In this document: piece after piece, positions 9,494 to 17,808 of the stretch | How the letters are laid out: each line of letters begins with the position of its first letter | How positions within the stretch are numbered: position 1 is the first letter of the stretch | Assembly: GCA_035362715.1 (NCBI GenBank) | Contig: DAOSDU010000002.1 | Location: 124,001 to 188,000, forward strand | Origin: Methanofastidiosum sp. | Lineage (GTDB): Archaea > Methanobacteriota_B > Thermococci > Methanofastidiosales > Methanofastidiosaceae | Direction of reading: 5' to 3' | Length of the DNA stretch: 64,000 nt | Program-made: the position numbers and the translations under genes | The notes under the pieces: generated by a model | Told to the model about the DNA's origin: nothing | Databases searched by the model: none | The model's input: only the letters and a program-made list of their open reading frames with translations

Positions 9494-10468
9494 ATGCTGG
9501 GCAGAAAAAAAGAGAAGGACATTGCAGTCCAAGAAATCGAAAGATACGAAAAAAGGGGCTTCTTCATGAATTATGGAAAGATGGCCCATAAAAGATTTGG
9601 TTTTTTGGTAGACAAAAGGCTAAAAAGTTTTGAAGAACTCCATGGCCCTTTAAGAAAAGGTGATATACCCTTAAATCTTGGTGCTTATGTCAGTGCAATG
9701 ATTCTTAGTACTGCAATTGCCGGTATTATTGCTTTAGTAGTATCGATAATTATTGTCCCTCTGTTTTTGGGAAATTTTATAAATGAAATTATATCCCCTG
9801 GAAAGCCTGTTGATTTTGTCTTTAACTTAGTCTTAATTATTTTAATTTCAATTCTAACTGCCGTTACAACTTTTCTAGTGTTCTGGGTTTATCCATCGTT
9901 TAAAGCTGGAGAAAGATCAAGAAAAATTAATCTTGCACTTACAAACGCTGTCAATACAATGGCAACAATAGCTGGAACAGGGGTACCCCCTGCCGTTATC
10001 TTTTGGTCGCTTGTAGAGTTTAGGCGATATGGCGAAGTATCAAGAGAATCTGAAAAAATTTTAAATGATATTGAAAACTTTGGACTCGATTTAGTTCAAG
10101 CTCTTCAAAGGGCGGCTAACAGATCTCCTTCTCCTCTCTTCAGTGAACTTTTATGGAAGATGATAGCCACCATAAGAACAGGTGGAAATCTCAAAGAGTA
10201 TTTGTATCTTGAAGGAAATAGATTAATGGAAGTTGAAAGAATGAAAACTGAAGCTGCAATTGAAACTATCGGTTTAATAGCAGAAACTTATGTTACAGCT
10301 TTAGTTGTAGGGCCAGTATTTATTATTATCATGACAACAATTATGGGTATAATGGGAACCCCAATGTCGCAGGTAAATTTGATTAATAATATTGTTGTAT
10401 ATTTTGGGCTGCCTATAGGCTATGCTATATTCATAATAGCGGTGGATCAGGTGGCTCCAAAGAGATAA
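9494..10468 (+). CDS. Type II secretion F-domain membrane platform protein (TadC/FlaJ-like), first copy
   Basis: Integral membrane platform protein expected to contact the ATPase and form the base of the appendage. It has a basic soluble N-terminus (~55 residues), two hydrophobic segments (about residues 65-95 and 110-135), a soluble T2SSF helical domain (MATIAGTGVPPAVIFWSLVE; FGLDLVQALQRAANRSPSP; IRTGGNLKEYL) and two C-terminal membrane segments. At 324 residues it is a single-domain T2SSF protein. It begins 4 nt after the ATPase stop. The next gene is a second, different T2SSF protein, so this looks like a TadB/TadC-style pair rather than one long FlaJ. Confidence 0.88.
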   Translation: MLGRKKEKDIAVQEIERYEKRGFFMNYGKMAHKRFGFLVDKRLKSFEELHGPLRKGDIPLNLGAYVSAMILSTAIAGIIALVVSIIIVPLFLGNFINEIISPGKPVDFVFNLVLIILISILTAVTTFLVFWVYPSFKAGERSRKINLALTNAVNTMATIAGTGVPPAVIFWSLVEFRRYGEVSRESEKILNDIENFGLDLVQALQRAANRSPSPLFSELLWKMIATIRTGGNLKEYLYLEGNRLMEVERMKTEAAIETIGLIAETYVTALVVGPVFIIIMTTIMGIMGTPMSQVNLINNIVVYFGLPIGYAIFIIAVDQVAPKR

Positions 10469-10481
10469 TGCAGGTGAAAAA

Positions 10482-11309
10482 TTGAGGAAAAAAAATTATA
10501 ACGTGTATGTAACGATTGGCAGTATAGCTGCAGGGATTATTCTTAGCTTGATGGGATTTTTCATTTTAAACTTAAGTGAACTAGCTATTGCAGGTATAGC
10601 CGTTGCGGTTGGCCCTTACCTTTTCTTAAAAATGAGAGAACAAGCATGGATTACTGAAATAGAAGATCAGTTCCCTGAATTTCTAAGAGCACTTGCCGAT
10701 TCTCAAGCTGCAGGAATGACCCTTCCCCAAGCCATAAAGATGGCGCAGGAGGATGATTACGGGAGACTTACCGATGAAATAAAGATTATGGCTTCAAAGA
10801 TATCTTGGGGGGTCCCATTTGATGAGGTCTTAACATCTTTTTCAGATAAGGTAAAAAGTGAAAATGTACAAGGTACGGTATCTCTTATTGTTATCGCTCA
10901 TCATGCTGGGGGAAATATCATAAAGATTTTGGAATCTGCGGCAGAAAGCGCAAGAATGATGAGGGGTCTTGCAAAAGAGCAGGCTTCTAAATTAAGCCAG
11001 TATACAGGCATTATTTATATTTCTTATCTTGTATTTCTTTCAGTAGTTTTCTTACTTCAGACCCAGTTCGTTGAAATATTCTCAGAAATAACACTTCCAA
11101 CTGCCAAAGAGTCAATAAATAAAGAGGCATTTAAGACTACATTTCAAAACATGCTTATCATACATGGTGCTTTAGCAGGGCTCATGATTGGAAAGATGAC
11201 AACAAATTCTTTATTTTCCGGGATCAAACACAGTATTATTTTAACTGCAATTGGATATCTAACATTTAGATTTATTATCGGCTCTAGTCTTCTATCTGGT
11301 CTTCTTTGA
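10482..11309 (+). CDS. Type II secretion F-domain membrane platform protein, second copy
   Basis: 275 residues, starting at TTG 10482 with AGGTGA just upstream. Two N-terminal membrane segments (ASIAAGIILSLMGFFIL region, then LAIAGIAVAVGPYLFL) are followed by a T2SSF domain (EFLRALADSQAAGMTLPQAIKMA; ISWGVPFDEVLTSFSD; VIAHHAGGNIIKILESAAE), then three C-terminal hydrophobic segments. It pairs with the preceding protein to form the inner-membrane platform. The 3' end overlaps the convergent TGT gene by 26 nt. No pilin peptidase or outer components are seen in the window. Confidence 0.85.
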   Translation: MRKKNYNVYVTIGSIAAGIILSLMGFFILNLSELAIAGIAVAVGPYLFLKMREQAWITEIEDQFPEFLRALADSQAAGMTLPQAIKMAQEDDYGRLTDEIKIMASKISWGVPFDEVLTSFSDKVKSENVQGTVSLIVIAHHAGGNIIKILESAAESARMMRGLAKEQASKLSQYTGIIYISYLVFLSVVFLLQTQFVEIFSEITLPTAKESINKEAFKTTFQNMLIIHGALAGLMIGKMTTNSLFSGIKHSIILTAIGYLTFRFIIGSSLLSGLL

Positions 11310-13038
11310 TATTATTTTTTTCTATTCCCCATCTTGTTCTAACGGCCATCCCTCTTTCAAAAGCTTTAACCTCTCTCGGAGAAAGCATTAAAGTTCCTGT
11401 TCCTAAAAGATTGTCATTTGAATCCACAATAAGAACTTCTTCATATGCCCTAAGATTTTTATCAAGATTAATAACAAACTTTGAAAATACATTTGCACCG
11501 TCTTTAATGAAAGGTGCAGCTTCGTCATCCACAATTATTCTGTATTTGGGATATGGGATTATATCCTTCAATCTTTTTAGACCCTCAATATTTGGAGTAA
11601 ATAATCCATCTCTAGCCCTTATAGTTGCAAGCATAGTTCCATTTTTATCAAAGACATAACGGATCATTCCAGTTTTTGATCTCTTAACAACGACATCATG
11701 GAAAAGTTTTTCTCCAACGTTTGGGCCAAACTGATATTCCGCAATTACTTTTACTATATCCTCGTCATTTAGTTCAGAGTCCCCTCTATCTTTTCTTTCT
11801 TCCTCCATTTCACATTGGCCAAAAGGATAAGTAAACTCAAGTTCTTTTGGGAATTTTCCAAAGAAGAGATGCTCATCGTATTTTTTAGATTCTATGTTTT
11901 TTATTCTTTCCTTAGTTCTTTGCATTATTGGCCTTAAATTGGATTCTGCACCAGTATAGAATATCGAAGACCTTTTCGTAAAGGGGTCATATTCTTCTAA
12001 AAGACCATAATAATCTTTGATTCTCCTATATGCGAGTAGTAATCTCGGATGACTTCTAATCCTAGTTTCAACAAGTTCAAATAAATTTCCTTCATGTACG
12101 GCTTCCTTGATTATTTTGATTTCTTCAAAAGTTGCATGCAAGTTATGGCTTGAAAGAAGTTCTAATCTTTTTTGATCATTTTCATTAATTAGCTCTTGAG
12201 CAGTATATTTCCTGCAAACTGGGCAGTTACATGGTAAATATTTCATTTCATTAAGTTTTTTTGTACCATAAGAAGTTAGATATCTTGAATCCTGTGCATA
12301 GAGAACATACGCCGCGGAATCAAAAAGGTCGCAACCCAAAAGAACCGATAATGACAGTAACATTGGGTGTCCAGCACCAAAAAGATGAACTGGCCTTGAG
12401 GGTGAAAGACTTCCTTTTACCGTTAGGATAATATCCACCAATTCACTAAATCGGTATTCCATCATCAATGGAACAACACCGCCTATTGGATTCACTGTAA
12501 AAGGTAATTTACTCATCTCCTCTGCCGATTTTTTTCTTAGATCTAGGTGAGTTCCCCCTTGGATTGTTCCATTTAGGTCTAGGTCAAATCCGATTGCTTC
12601 TCTTGCCCTTTCTAGAGTTATCTCTAGGTCTGAAAGAGTCTTTCTGTGAGGTTCATCGGGATGAGTTGGTATATCAAGAAACGTTCCGATATCAACTCCA
12701 ATGTCTTTTTGAAATTGTAGTATCTCTTTGTTTTCTATTTCTATATCGCCATATGCGGCCATCTGAAAAGAGCCGGAATCAGTTTCTATAACTCCGTTAA
12801 AATCGAGCATTTTGTGAACTCCTTTTTCAAGAGAATCTTCTTTGAGTTTTGGAGTTCTGTAAATAATATATGAATTTGTGATTAGCATTTCTGCCCCATA
12901 ATCGGCCATATCTTTTGGGGCAATGACTATCTTATTGGGATTAATAACTGGCATCAGTGTTGGGGTCTCAACTTTTTTTTTGCCTATCGATAGTTTTCCT
13001 ATTCTGCCTAATCCATCTTTTGCTTTTATTTCAAACAT
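11284..13038 (-). CDS. tgtA: Archaeosine tRNA-guanine transglycosylase (ArcTGT)
   Basis: Exchanges guanine-15 of tRNA for preQ0, the first tRNA-bound step of archaeosine synthesis. The 584 residues match the archaeal TGT layout: catalytic TIM barrel with DSGSFQ (Asp87, general acid/base position) and GCDLFDSAAY (nucleophile Asp region), IQGG, the zinc site C-x-C-x2-C (LPCNCPVC, about residue 280), then C-terminal domains ending in a PUA domain (about the last 75 residues, with the VDDEAAPFIKDGANVFSKFV motif). It follows the ubiquitin-like gene with no intervening base: the upstream stop ends at 13039 and this ATG begins at 13038, so the two are very likely translationally coupled. No archaeosine synthase gene is in the window. 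Confidence 0.95.
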   Translation of the reverse strand: MFEIKAKDGLGRIGKLSIGKKKVETPTLMPVINPNKIVIAPKDMADYGAEMLITNSYIIYRTPKLKEDSLEKGVHKMLDFNGVIETDSGSFQMAAYGDIEIENKEILQFQKDIGVDIGTFLDIPTHPDEPHRKTLSDLEITLERAREAIGFDLDLNGTIQGGTHLDLRKKSAEEMSKLPFTVNPIGGVVPLMMEYRFSELVDIILTVKGSLSPSRPVHLFGAGHPMLLSLSVLLGCDLFDSAAYVLYAQDSRYLTSYGTKKLNEMKYLPCNCPVCRKYTAQELINENDQKRLELLSSHNLHATFEEIKIIKEAVHEGNLFELVETRIRSHPRLLLAYRRIKDYYGLLEEYDPFTKRSSIFYTGAESNLRPIMQRTKERIKNIESKKYDEHLFFGKFPKELEFTYPFGQCEMEEERKDRGDSELNDEDIVKVIAEYQFGPNVGEKLFHDVVVKRSKTGMIRYVFDKNGTMLATIRARDGLFTPNIEGLKRLKDIIPYPKYRIIVDDEAAPFIKDGANVFSKFVINLDKNLRAYEEVLIVDSNDNLLGTGTLMLSPREVKAFERGMAVRTRWGIEKNNIKEDQIED

Positions 13039-13293
13039 TTATCCGCCCCCTACTGGAGAAAAAAGAGCTATCTCAAATCCTTTTGAAACTAGAGTTTCAT
13101 CTCTACCTGTAAAAGAATAGTCCTTTCCATTTACTATAATCCTTATCTCATCCTTTAAAAAAGATTCCTTCAATAGAGGATATTTTTCTGAAAGAAGATT
13201 CTTTAGGTTGCCAATTTTAATTGATTCAACTTCAATAATTTCTTCTCTTTTCAAAGTGATATCTTTTAAATCTCCAAAATAGAGAACCCTCAT
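13039..13293 (-). CDS. Ubiquitin-like MoaD/ThiS/SAMP family protein
   Basis: 84 residues with a beta-grasp pattern (MRVLYFGDLKDIT; IRIIVNGKDY; EIALFSPVGGG) and a C-terminal Gly-Gly tail, the hallmark of MoaD, ThiS and archaeal SAMP proteins. These are activated by an E1-like enzyme and act as sulfur carriers or protein modifiers (family knowledge). The family alone does not separate molybdopterin, tRNA-thiolation and protein-conjugation roles. The location directly upstream of tgtA with no gap suggests a link to tRNA modification, which is inference. The E1-like partner is not in this window. Confidence 0.85.
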   Translation of the reverse strand: MRVLYFGDLKDITLKREEIIEVESIKIGNLKNLLSEKYPLLKESFLKDEIRIIVNGKDYSFTGRDETLVSKGFEIALFSPVGGG

Positions 13294-13316
13294 ACTATTT
13301 AATATACCAAGTGATT

Positions 13317-13802
13317 TTATAATCTTAACTCAAAAGGCATCCTTTCTATTTCTATTTTTCTCTTAAGAGGATCAATTATCTCAATACCTTCTTTTCTTGA
13401 TAATATATAAAGTCTTGATAAAGCCTCTGTAGAGCAAAGAAGATGCTGATTTGGATGAGTACCCGCCTCTATGCAAGAATCTAGAATTATTTTATCCCCG
13501 CATCCAAAGACCAATTTAAGCCTCTTGGAAGCAGGATGGCCCTTTTTTAGGATTATAAGTGGAAAAGCTAACTCCCGCAGGGAGTATAATGCTGATATCA
13601 TGATTGCTTTAATTTTTGTGTCTTTTGCGAAAGAGGAAACAGCAAGAATATCATCATTTCCCGTTCCAAGAACTATCTCTTCTTTATCAGTTTCCAACAA
13701 GAAGGATTTACCTTTAGATTTTACTATCCCTAAGAAGTAATCTTTATGGGATAGGAACAATATCTCCTCATCGCCCAAAGGAAGAAATAAATTATTATCC
13801 AA
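13317..13802 (-). CDS. Conserved-looking protein of unknown function, 161 aa
   Basis: I do not recognise this family. The start is TTG 13802, overlapping the end of the zinc-ribbon gene by 8 nt; AAGGT about 8 nt upstream could serve as an SD. The sequence has a beta-rich N-terminus (YFLGIVKSKGKSFLLETDKEEIV), a central GTGNDDILAVSSF segment, and a C-terminal region with three scattered cysteines and the motif GTHPNQHLLCSTEALSRLY. No membrane segment or signal peptide is seen. Tight spacing with neighbours places it in an operon with a zinc ribbon, a ubiquitin-like protein and TGT, so a tRNA- or nucleic-acid-linked role is possible but unproven. Confidence 0.6.
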   Translation of the reverse strand: MDNNLFLPLGDEEILFLSHKDYFLGIVKSKGKSFLLETDKEEIVLGTGNDDILAVSSFAKDTKIKAIMISALYSLRELAFPLIILKKGHPASKRLKLVFGCGDKIILDSCIEAGTHPNQHLLCSTEALSRLYILSRKEGIEIIDPLKRKIEIERMPFELRL

Positions 13803-13911
13803 TTTTTATAACCTTGTCTGAAGAACATTTTGGGCATTTTGGATTTTTTCCAATTCCTTTATACTGTGTACCGCATTCGGTACAAACATAGCCTTCTGGA
13901 CCTTCGGGCAT
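13795..13911 (-). CDS. Small zinc-ribbon protein, 38 aa
   Basis: A short reading frame encoding 38 residues with two CxxC pairs: YVCTECGTQY and KCPKCSSDKV, about 16 residues apart, typical of a rubredoxin-like or zinc-ribbon knuckle. Start taken at ATG 13911; in-frame GTG at 13953 would add 14 residues and lies about 25-30 nt from a TATA-like element (13978-13990), so a leaderless longer form is possible. The stop overlaps the following gene's start. It is the promoter-proximal gene of the zinc ribbon / unknown / ubiquitin-like / tgtA operon. Similar small ribbons occur in archaeal transcription and tRNA-modification contexts; the specific job is not known. Confidence 0.65.
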   Translation of the reverse strand: MPEGPEGYVCTECGTQYKGIGKNPKCPKCSSDKVIKIG

Positions 13912-13977
13912 ATCTACATCAAAACTTCCACCAACACTGCAAATATCAATCACCAAAGCCTGATAATGATTTTGTTC

Positions 13978-13990
13978 TTATATATATTTT
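13978..13990 (-). promoter_or_regulatory. TATA box of the tgtA operon
   Basis: Read on the - strand: AAAATATATATAA, about 25 nt upstream of the GTG alternative start (13953) of the zinc-ribbon gene. It lies back to back with the adenine deaminase promoter. Confidence 0.5.
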
Positions 13991-14068
13991 GATGCGCCCT
14001 TGCTTTATCAAGATAACATGCAATCCATAATATCTCTATTTTGTAGATATCTCAAAGCAATTCAAAAA

Positions 14069-14078
14069 TTTTATATAT
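14069..14078 (+). promoter_or_regulatory. TATA box of adenine deaminase gene
   Basis: TTTTATATAT about 23 nt before the ATG at 14097, with no Shine-Dalgarno between. This spacing predicts a leaderless transcript. Confidence 0.6.
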
Positions 14079-14096
14079 TGTCTTGATTTTTAGATT

Positions 14097-15743
14097 ATGG
14101 ATTTCATGGATAAAAATGTGAATGTTATTTCTGGAAATATTGTAGATCCAATTAATCATGAAATATACCCTGGCAAAATAACAATTTCAAACGATAAAAT
14201 CTCTGAAATTCAAAGAGACGATAATATTTATTCTAATTTCATTATACCGGGATTTGTAGATTCTCATATACATATAGAAAGTTCAATGTTAATCCCTTAC
14301 GAATTTTCTAGAATTGCAGTTATCCATGGAACTGTAGCAACTGTTTCAGATCCTCATGAAATAGCCAATGTCTTAGGAATAAAAGGAATACAATATATGA
14401 TTGAGAATTCTAAACTTTCTCCTCTAAAATTTTATTTTGGGGCATCCTCCTGCGTTCCGGCAACATCTTTTGAGACTAGTGGCGCTTGCCTTAGAGCTAG
14501 AGAGATTGAAGAGATATTTAGTAATGACAATGTTAAATTTTTAGGAGAGGTAATGAATACATTTGGTGTCATAAATAATGATAAGGATCTAATAGAAAAA
14601 ATAAATGTCGCAAAAAAATATTCTAAAAAAATTGATGGACATGCTCCAGGATTATCCGGAGAAGTACTGGAAAAATATATTAGCAAAGGGATTACTACAG
14701 ATCACGAGTGTGTTCGTAGAGCTGAAGGTCTTGAGAAGATAGAAAAGGGGATGAAAATACAGATTAGGGAAGGTTCTGCTGCAGAAAACTTTGAAGCTTT
14801 AATCCCTCTTGTCGATACACATTATGATTCCTGCATGTTTTGTAGTGATGATAAACACCCGGATGACTTGGTTAAGGGGCACATTGACCAGATGGTTAGG
14901 CGGTCAATAAATTACGGCATCGATATTTTCAAAATATTAAAGGTTTCTTCTGTAAATCCTGTTAAGCATTATGGGCTTGATGTTGGGCTGCTTCAAGAAG
15001 GTGATCCGGCTGACTTCTTAGTTGCAGATAATCTAAAAGAGTTGAATATCCTTGCAACATATATTAATGGAAATGTCGTTTCCCACAAAGGTAAAACAAA
15101 CATTGAACACAGGAGTTTTGAAACGATAAATAACTTTAAAGTAGAAAAGAAAAAGATATCAGATTTTTGTTTATCTTATAAAAGTGGCAATATAAACGTT
15201 ATTGAAGCAATTGACGGTCAACTTATTACAAATGATATAAGCATTGAACCAAAAATAGTCAATGAGAATTTAGTATCTGACATAGAAAGAGACATATTAA
15301 AAATCGCCGTTGTGAATCGTTATAAAGATTCAGAAGTTCCAATTGGATTTATAAGAAATTTTGGCCTAAAAAAAGGGGCAATAGCTTCTAGCATAGCCCA
15401 TGATTCCCATAACATAGTTGTCGTTGGTGTTTCTGACGAAGACATATGTAACGCTGTGAACATGATTATCGAAAATAGGGGTGGCATTGGATGTGTTTGT
15501 GGAGAGAATAAAATCTTTTTAGAACTCCCCGTTGCTGGCATAATGACATTTGAAGAATATTCTAAAGTTGCAGATAGCTACAGGCATGTTACTAACTTTG
15601 CCAAGTCTTTGGGATGTACATTAAACGCACCTTTCATGACTCTATCTTTCATGGCATTACTAGTTATACCAAAAATAAAGATTGGAGATAAAGGATTGTT
15701 TGATTCTGAAAAATTTAGATTTATTGATTTGTGCGTAAGCTAA
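14097..15743 (+). CDS. ade: Adenine deaminase
   Basis: Deaminates adenine to hypoxanthine in purine salvage (EC 3.5.4.2). The 548 residues match the amidohydrolase-fold adenine deaminase family: metal-binding VDSHIHIESS near residue 58, VSDPHEIANVLG, GHAPGLSG, TDHECV, SDDKHPDDL, the GDPADFLV segment, and the C-terminal family domain (IASSIAHDSHNIVVVG, GGIGCV). A leaderless start at ATG 14097 is suggested by the TATA spacing. It is monocistronic, divergent from the tgtA operon and convergent with the membrane-protein gene at 15911-16840. Nothing looks truncated. Confidence 0.94.
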   Translation: MDFMDKNVNVISGNIVDPINHEIYPGKITISNDKISEIQRDDNIYSNFIIPGFVDSHIHIESSMLIPYEFSRIAVIHGTVATVSDPHEIANVLGIKGIQYMIENSKLSPLKFYFGASSCVPATSFETSGACLRAREIEEIFSNDNVKFLGEVMNTFGVINNDKDLIEKINVAKKYSKKIDGHAPGLSGEVLEKYISKGITTDHECVRRAEGLEKIEKGMKIQIREGSAAENFEALIPLVDTHYDSCMFCSDDKHPDDLVKGHIDQMVRRSINYGIDIFKILKVSSVNPVKHYGLDVGLLQEGDPADFLVADNLKELNILATYINGNVVSHKGKTNIEHRSFETINNFKVEKKKISDFCLSYKSGNINVIEAIDGQLITNDISIEPKIVNENLVSDIERDILKIAVVNRYKDSEVPIGFIRNFGLKKGAIASSIAHDSHNIVVVGVSDEDICNAVNMIIENRGGIGCVCGENKIFLELPVAGIMTFEEYSKVADSYRHVTNFAKSLGCTLNAPFMTLSFMALLVIPKIKIGDKGLFDSEKFRFIDLCVS

Positions 15744-15879
15744 TATTTAAATATAATTTTTAATTATTGCTTATTTATTAGAATATAAATTAGGATAATA
15801 ATTATTTATTATGTATATATACAAATGATTTATGCCTTTATAATCCTAGTATAATAATGTCTATTACCCCTTTATTTCT

Positions 15880-15897
15880 ACTGGAAGTTCCTCCAGT
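15880..15897. terminator. Small hairpin between convergent genes
   Basis: ACTGGA and TCCAGT can pair around a 6-nt loop, in the 167-nt AT-rich gap between the ends of ade (+) and the membrane-protein gene (-). A terminator or transcript-end role is inferred from position; the stem is short. Confidence 0.3.
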
Positions 15898-15910
15898 TAA
15901 ATAATAATTT

Positions 15911-16840
15911 CTAGTTGTGCTGTTTTTTGTTTGATCTATTGACATAAAAACTCTTGTCTATATAATCCAAATAGATATCTCTATCTCTCCCAGTAAGCTC
16001 ATCTTCTGTTATGTAAAGATCTTTGTTTTTTCTGATATCAACCCTAACAAATCTAAGCCTGTTCTTTTTGTAGAATCTTTTCTTTCCTATTTCATCAAAT
16101 ATTTTTTGATTTATCTCCATTGAAGTCCTTTCTATATGAAACGCCATATTTTGGTAACTTATAATTGTATAGATGACCAAGAAGATAATTGGAGGGAATA
16201 ACATGAGGAGGGCCAAATTAATAAAATTAGAAGTTGGAACTGAAAGTGTAAGTAATATTATGACTGAGGAAAGGGAGGCAAGTAAAAGCCATCGTAAATA
16301 TCCGAATTTATCTCTGCCCACGGTGTTGAGTTTTCTTGAGAATTCATTTATTTCATTTATTGTATCAAAAAATATCCTGTAGTTTGTTGAATCTTTATTA
16401 CTTATTATTTCCGTTTCCTCTAAAAGACAATATAGATTTCTGTAGTAAGGCTCTTCAATATACCCTTCGCTCCAACCGCACAACTCTTTAATAATGGCTA
16501 TATCGCTAAGTTTTTCGTATACCTTTTTTGAAAGAGTTTCGCTATTGGTGAATGAGCTCGATATATCTATAAGTGAAATGCATCTTGAATGTCTTGAAAT
16601 ATGATAGTCTCTAATCATAATATATCTTCCATAACGTGAATTGAAGTAATGGCCTACTAAAAACGAAAAAAGTAAAGTTGTCACAGTCAGCATATAGCCT
16701 TGAGAATCTCCATCAAGGTAATTTAGTGGTATATTGATTTTGATAAGTATAAATAGGGCCCAACTTAATAAGAACAATATTGTTATTAATATTGATACTA
16801 AGTAAGGCCTAATATGTAGAAATCTCATCAATAAACACAT
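15911..16840 (-). CDS. Membrane protein of unknown function, 309 aa
   Basis: No family recognised. Two N-terminal hydrophobic segments (LVSILITILFLLSWALFILI; YMLTVTTLLFSFLVGHYF) and a central pair (LRWLLLASLSSVIILLTL; LALLMLFPPIIFLVIYTII) flank a soluble helical region of about 110 residues; a basic, tyrosine-rich tail of ~80 residues follows. This 2+2 arrangement resembles DUF4239/bestrophin-like membrane proteins, a weak suggestion only. A TATA-like TATATTAAAAATATC lies near 16849-16863. Its spacing favours ATG 16828 (fifth codon of the longest frame) as a leaderless start. Probably monocistronic. Confidence 0.6.
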   Translation of the reverse strand: MCLLMRFLHIRPYLVSILITILFLLSWALFILIKINIPLNYLDGDSQGYMLTVTTLLFSFLVGHYFNSRYGRYIMIRDYHISRHSRCISLIDISSSFTNSETLSKKVYEKLSDIAIIKELCGWSEGYIEEPYYRNLYCLLEETEIISNKDSTNYRIFFDTINEINEFSRKLNTVGRDKFGYLRWLLLASLSSVIILLTLSVPTSNFINLALLMLFPPIIFLVIYTIISYQNMAFHIERTSMEINQKIFDEIGKKRFYKKNRLRFVRVDIRKNKDLYITEDELTGRDRDIYLDYIDKSFYVNRSNKKQHN

Positions 16841-16900
16841 CTAAGATATTTTTAATATACAATAGTAGCATATGTTCTATAAAAATCTTGCTTTAATATT

Positions 16901-17806
16901 CTATAATTTTTGCCTGTTACTGCATTCTTCTTTATCTTGAAGTCTTTGCCATTGTTTATCTATGATCGTTTGAACTTCTTTAACGAAATCCTCTGACAGA
17001 TGTCTGAATCTTCCCTGTAGTTTATAGTATTCAATGACTTGCTTTGTCTTTTTCTTATAATTTATGGTGTAGGTGCCATTTTCAATTTCATATAAGGGGA
17101 ATATTCCAGTCTCTGTTGCAAGTCTCCCTATTTCTAGGCCAATTTCTGGTTGGTACCTCCATCCAGTCGGGCAAACAGAATAAGCGTGGATATAAGAAGG
17201 TCCTTTGATGCTTTTTGCCTTTTCTATTTTCTTAATGAAATCCATTGGATAAGAGGGATTAACTGTAGCTGCATAAGGAATATTGTGCGCTGCTACTATT
17301 TCCATCATATTCTTCTTATTTCTAGTTCTCCATCCCCCATGCTTCCCAACTGGATTTGTAGTAGTTGTAGCACCCATTGGAGTGAGACTAGAGGTCTGCA
17401 TCCCGGTGTTCATGTAAGCTTCATTATCATAGCATACATACATAATTTCATGACCTCTTTCTATGGCACCAGAAAGTGCCTGAATCCCTATATCGGCGGT
17501 GCCACCATCGCCTGCAAAGCCAACAACTGTGATTTTTTCTTTTTTACCTTTAATCTTCAAAGCCGCTTCAACACCTGAAGCTGTAGCAGCAGTCGTTTCA
17601 AAGGCATTATACAATAAGGGTATACCTAAACAGGTATCAGGAAAAGTTCCTGGTATTGCCGCAAAACAACAAGCAGGTATGTTCATTATTGTGTTTTTCC
17701 CCAAAACTTTTAGGAGATATCTAGCAACTAGCATAGCTCCACATCCGGGGCATGCTGTGTGACCGGAATAAATAAATTCTTCAGTGGGTATACCTGCTCT
17801 TTTCAT
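16901..17806 (-). CDS. porB: Pyruvate:ferredoxin oxidoreductase beta subunit
   Basis: TPP-binding subunit of archaeal POR, which interconverts pyruvate and acetyl-CoA + CO2 with ferredoxin. Motifs: HTACPGCGAML near the N-terminus (cysteines for the proximal FeS cluster), the TPP signature GFAGDGGTADIG with downstream DNEAYMNTGMQTS, and PCxx-type C-terminal segments. 301 residues is the usual size. Last gene of the G-D-A-B operon, starting 3 nt after porA ends. In a methanogen this enzyme would mainly carboxylate acetyl-CoA for biosynthesis (established for methanogens; assumed here). Confidence 0.95.
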   Translation of the reverse strand: MKRAGIPTEEFIYSGHTACPGCGAMLVARYLLKVLGKNTIMNIPACCFAAIPGTFPDTCLGIPLLYNAFETTAATASGVEAALKIKGKKEKITVVGFAGDGGTADIGIQALSGAIERGHEIMYVCYDNEAYMNTGMQTSSLTPMGATTTTNPVGKHGGWRTRNKKNMMEIVAAHNIPYAATVNPSYPMDFIKKIEKAKSIKGPSYIHAYSVCPTGWRYQPEIGLEIGRLATETGIFPLYEIENGTYTINYKKKTKQVIEYYKLQGRFRHLSEDFVKEVQTIIDKQWQRLQDKEECSNRQKL

Positions 17807-17808
17807 AA

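Noticed and set aside
15863..15905. 15-codon frame after ade (begins ATG TCT ATT ACC)
   Set aside because: Very short, with no SD; it overlaps a hairpin between convergent genes.
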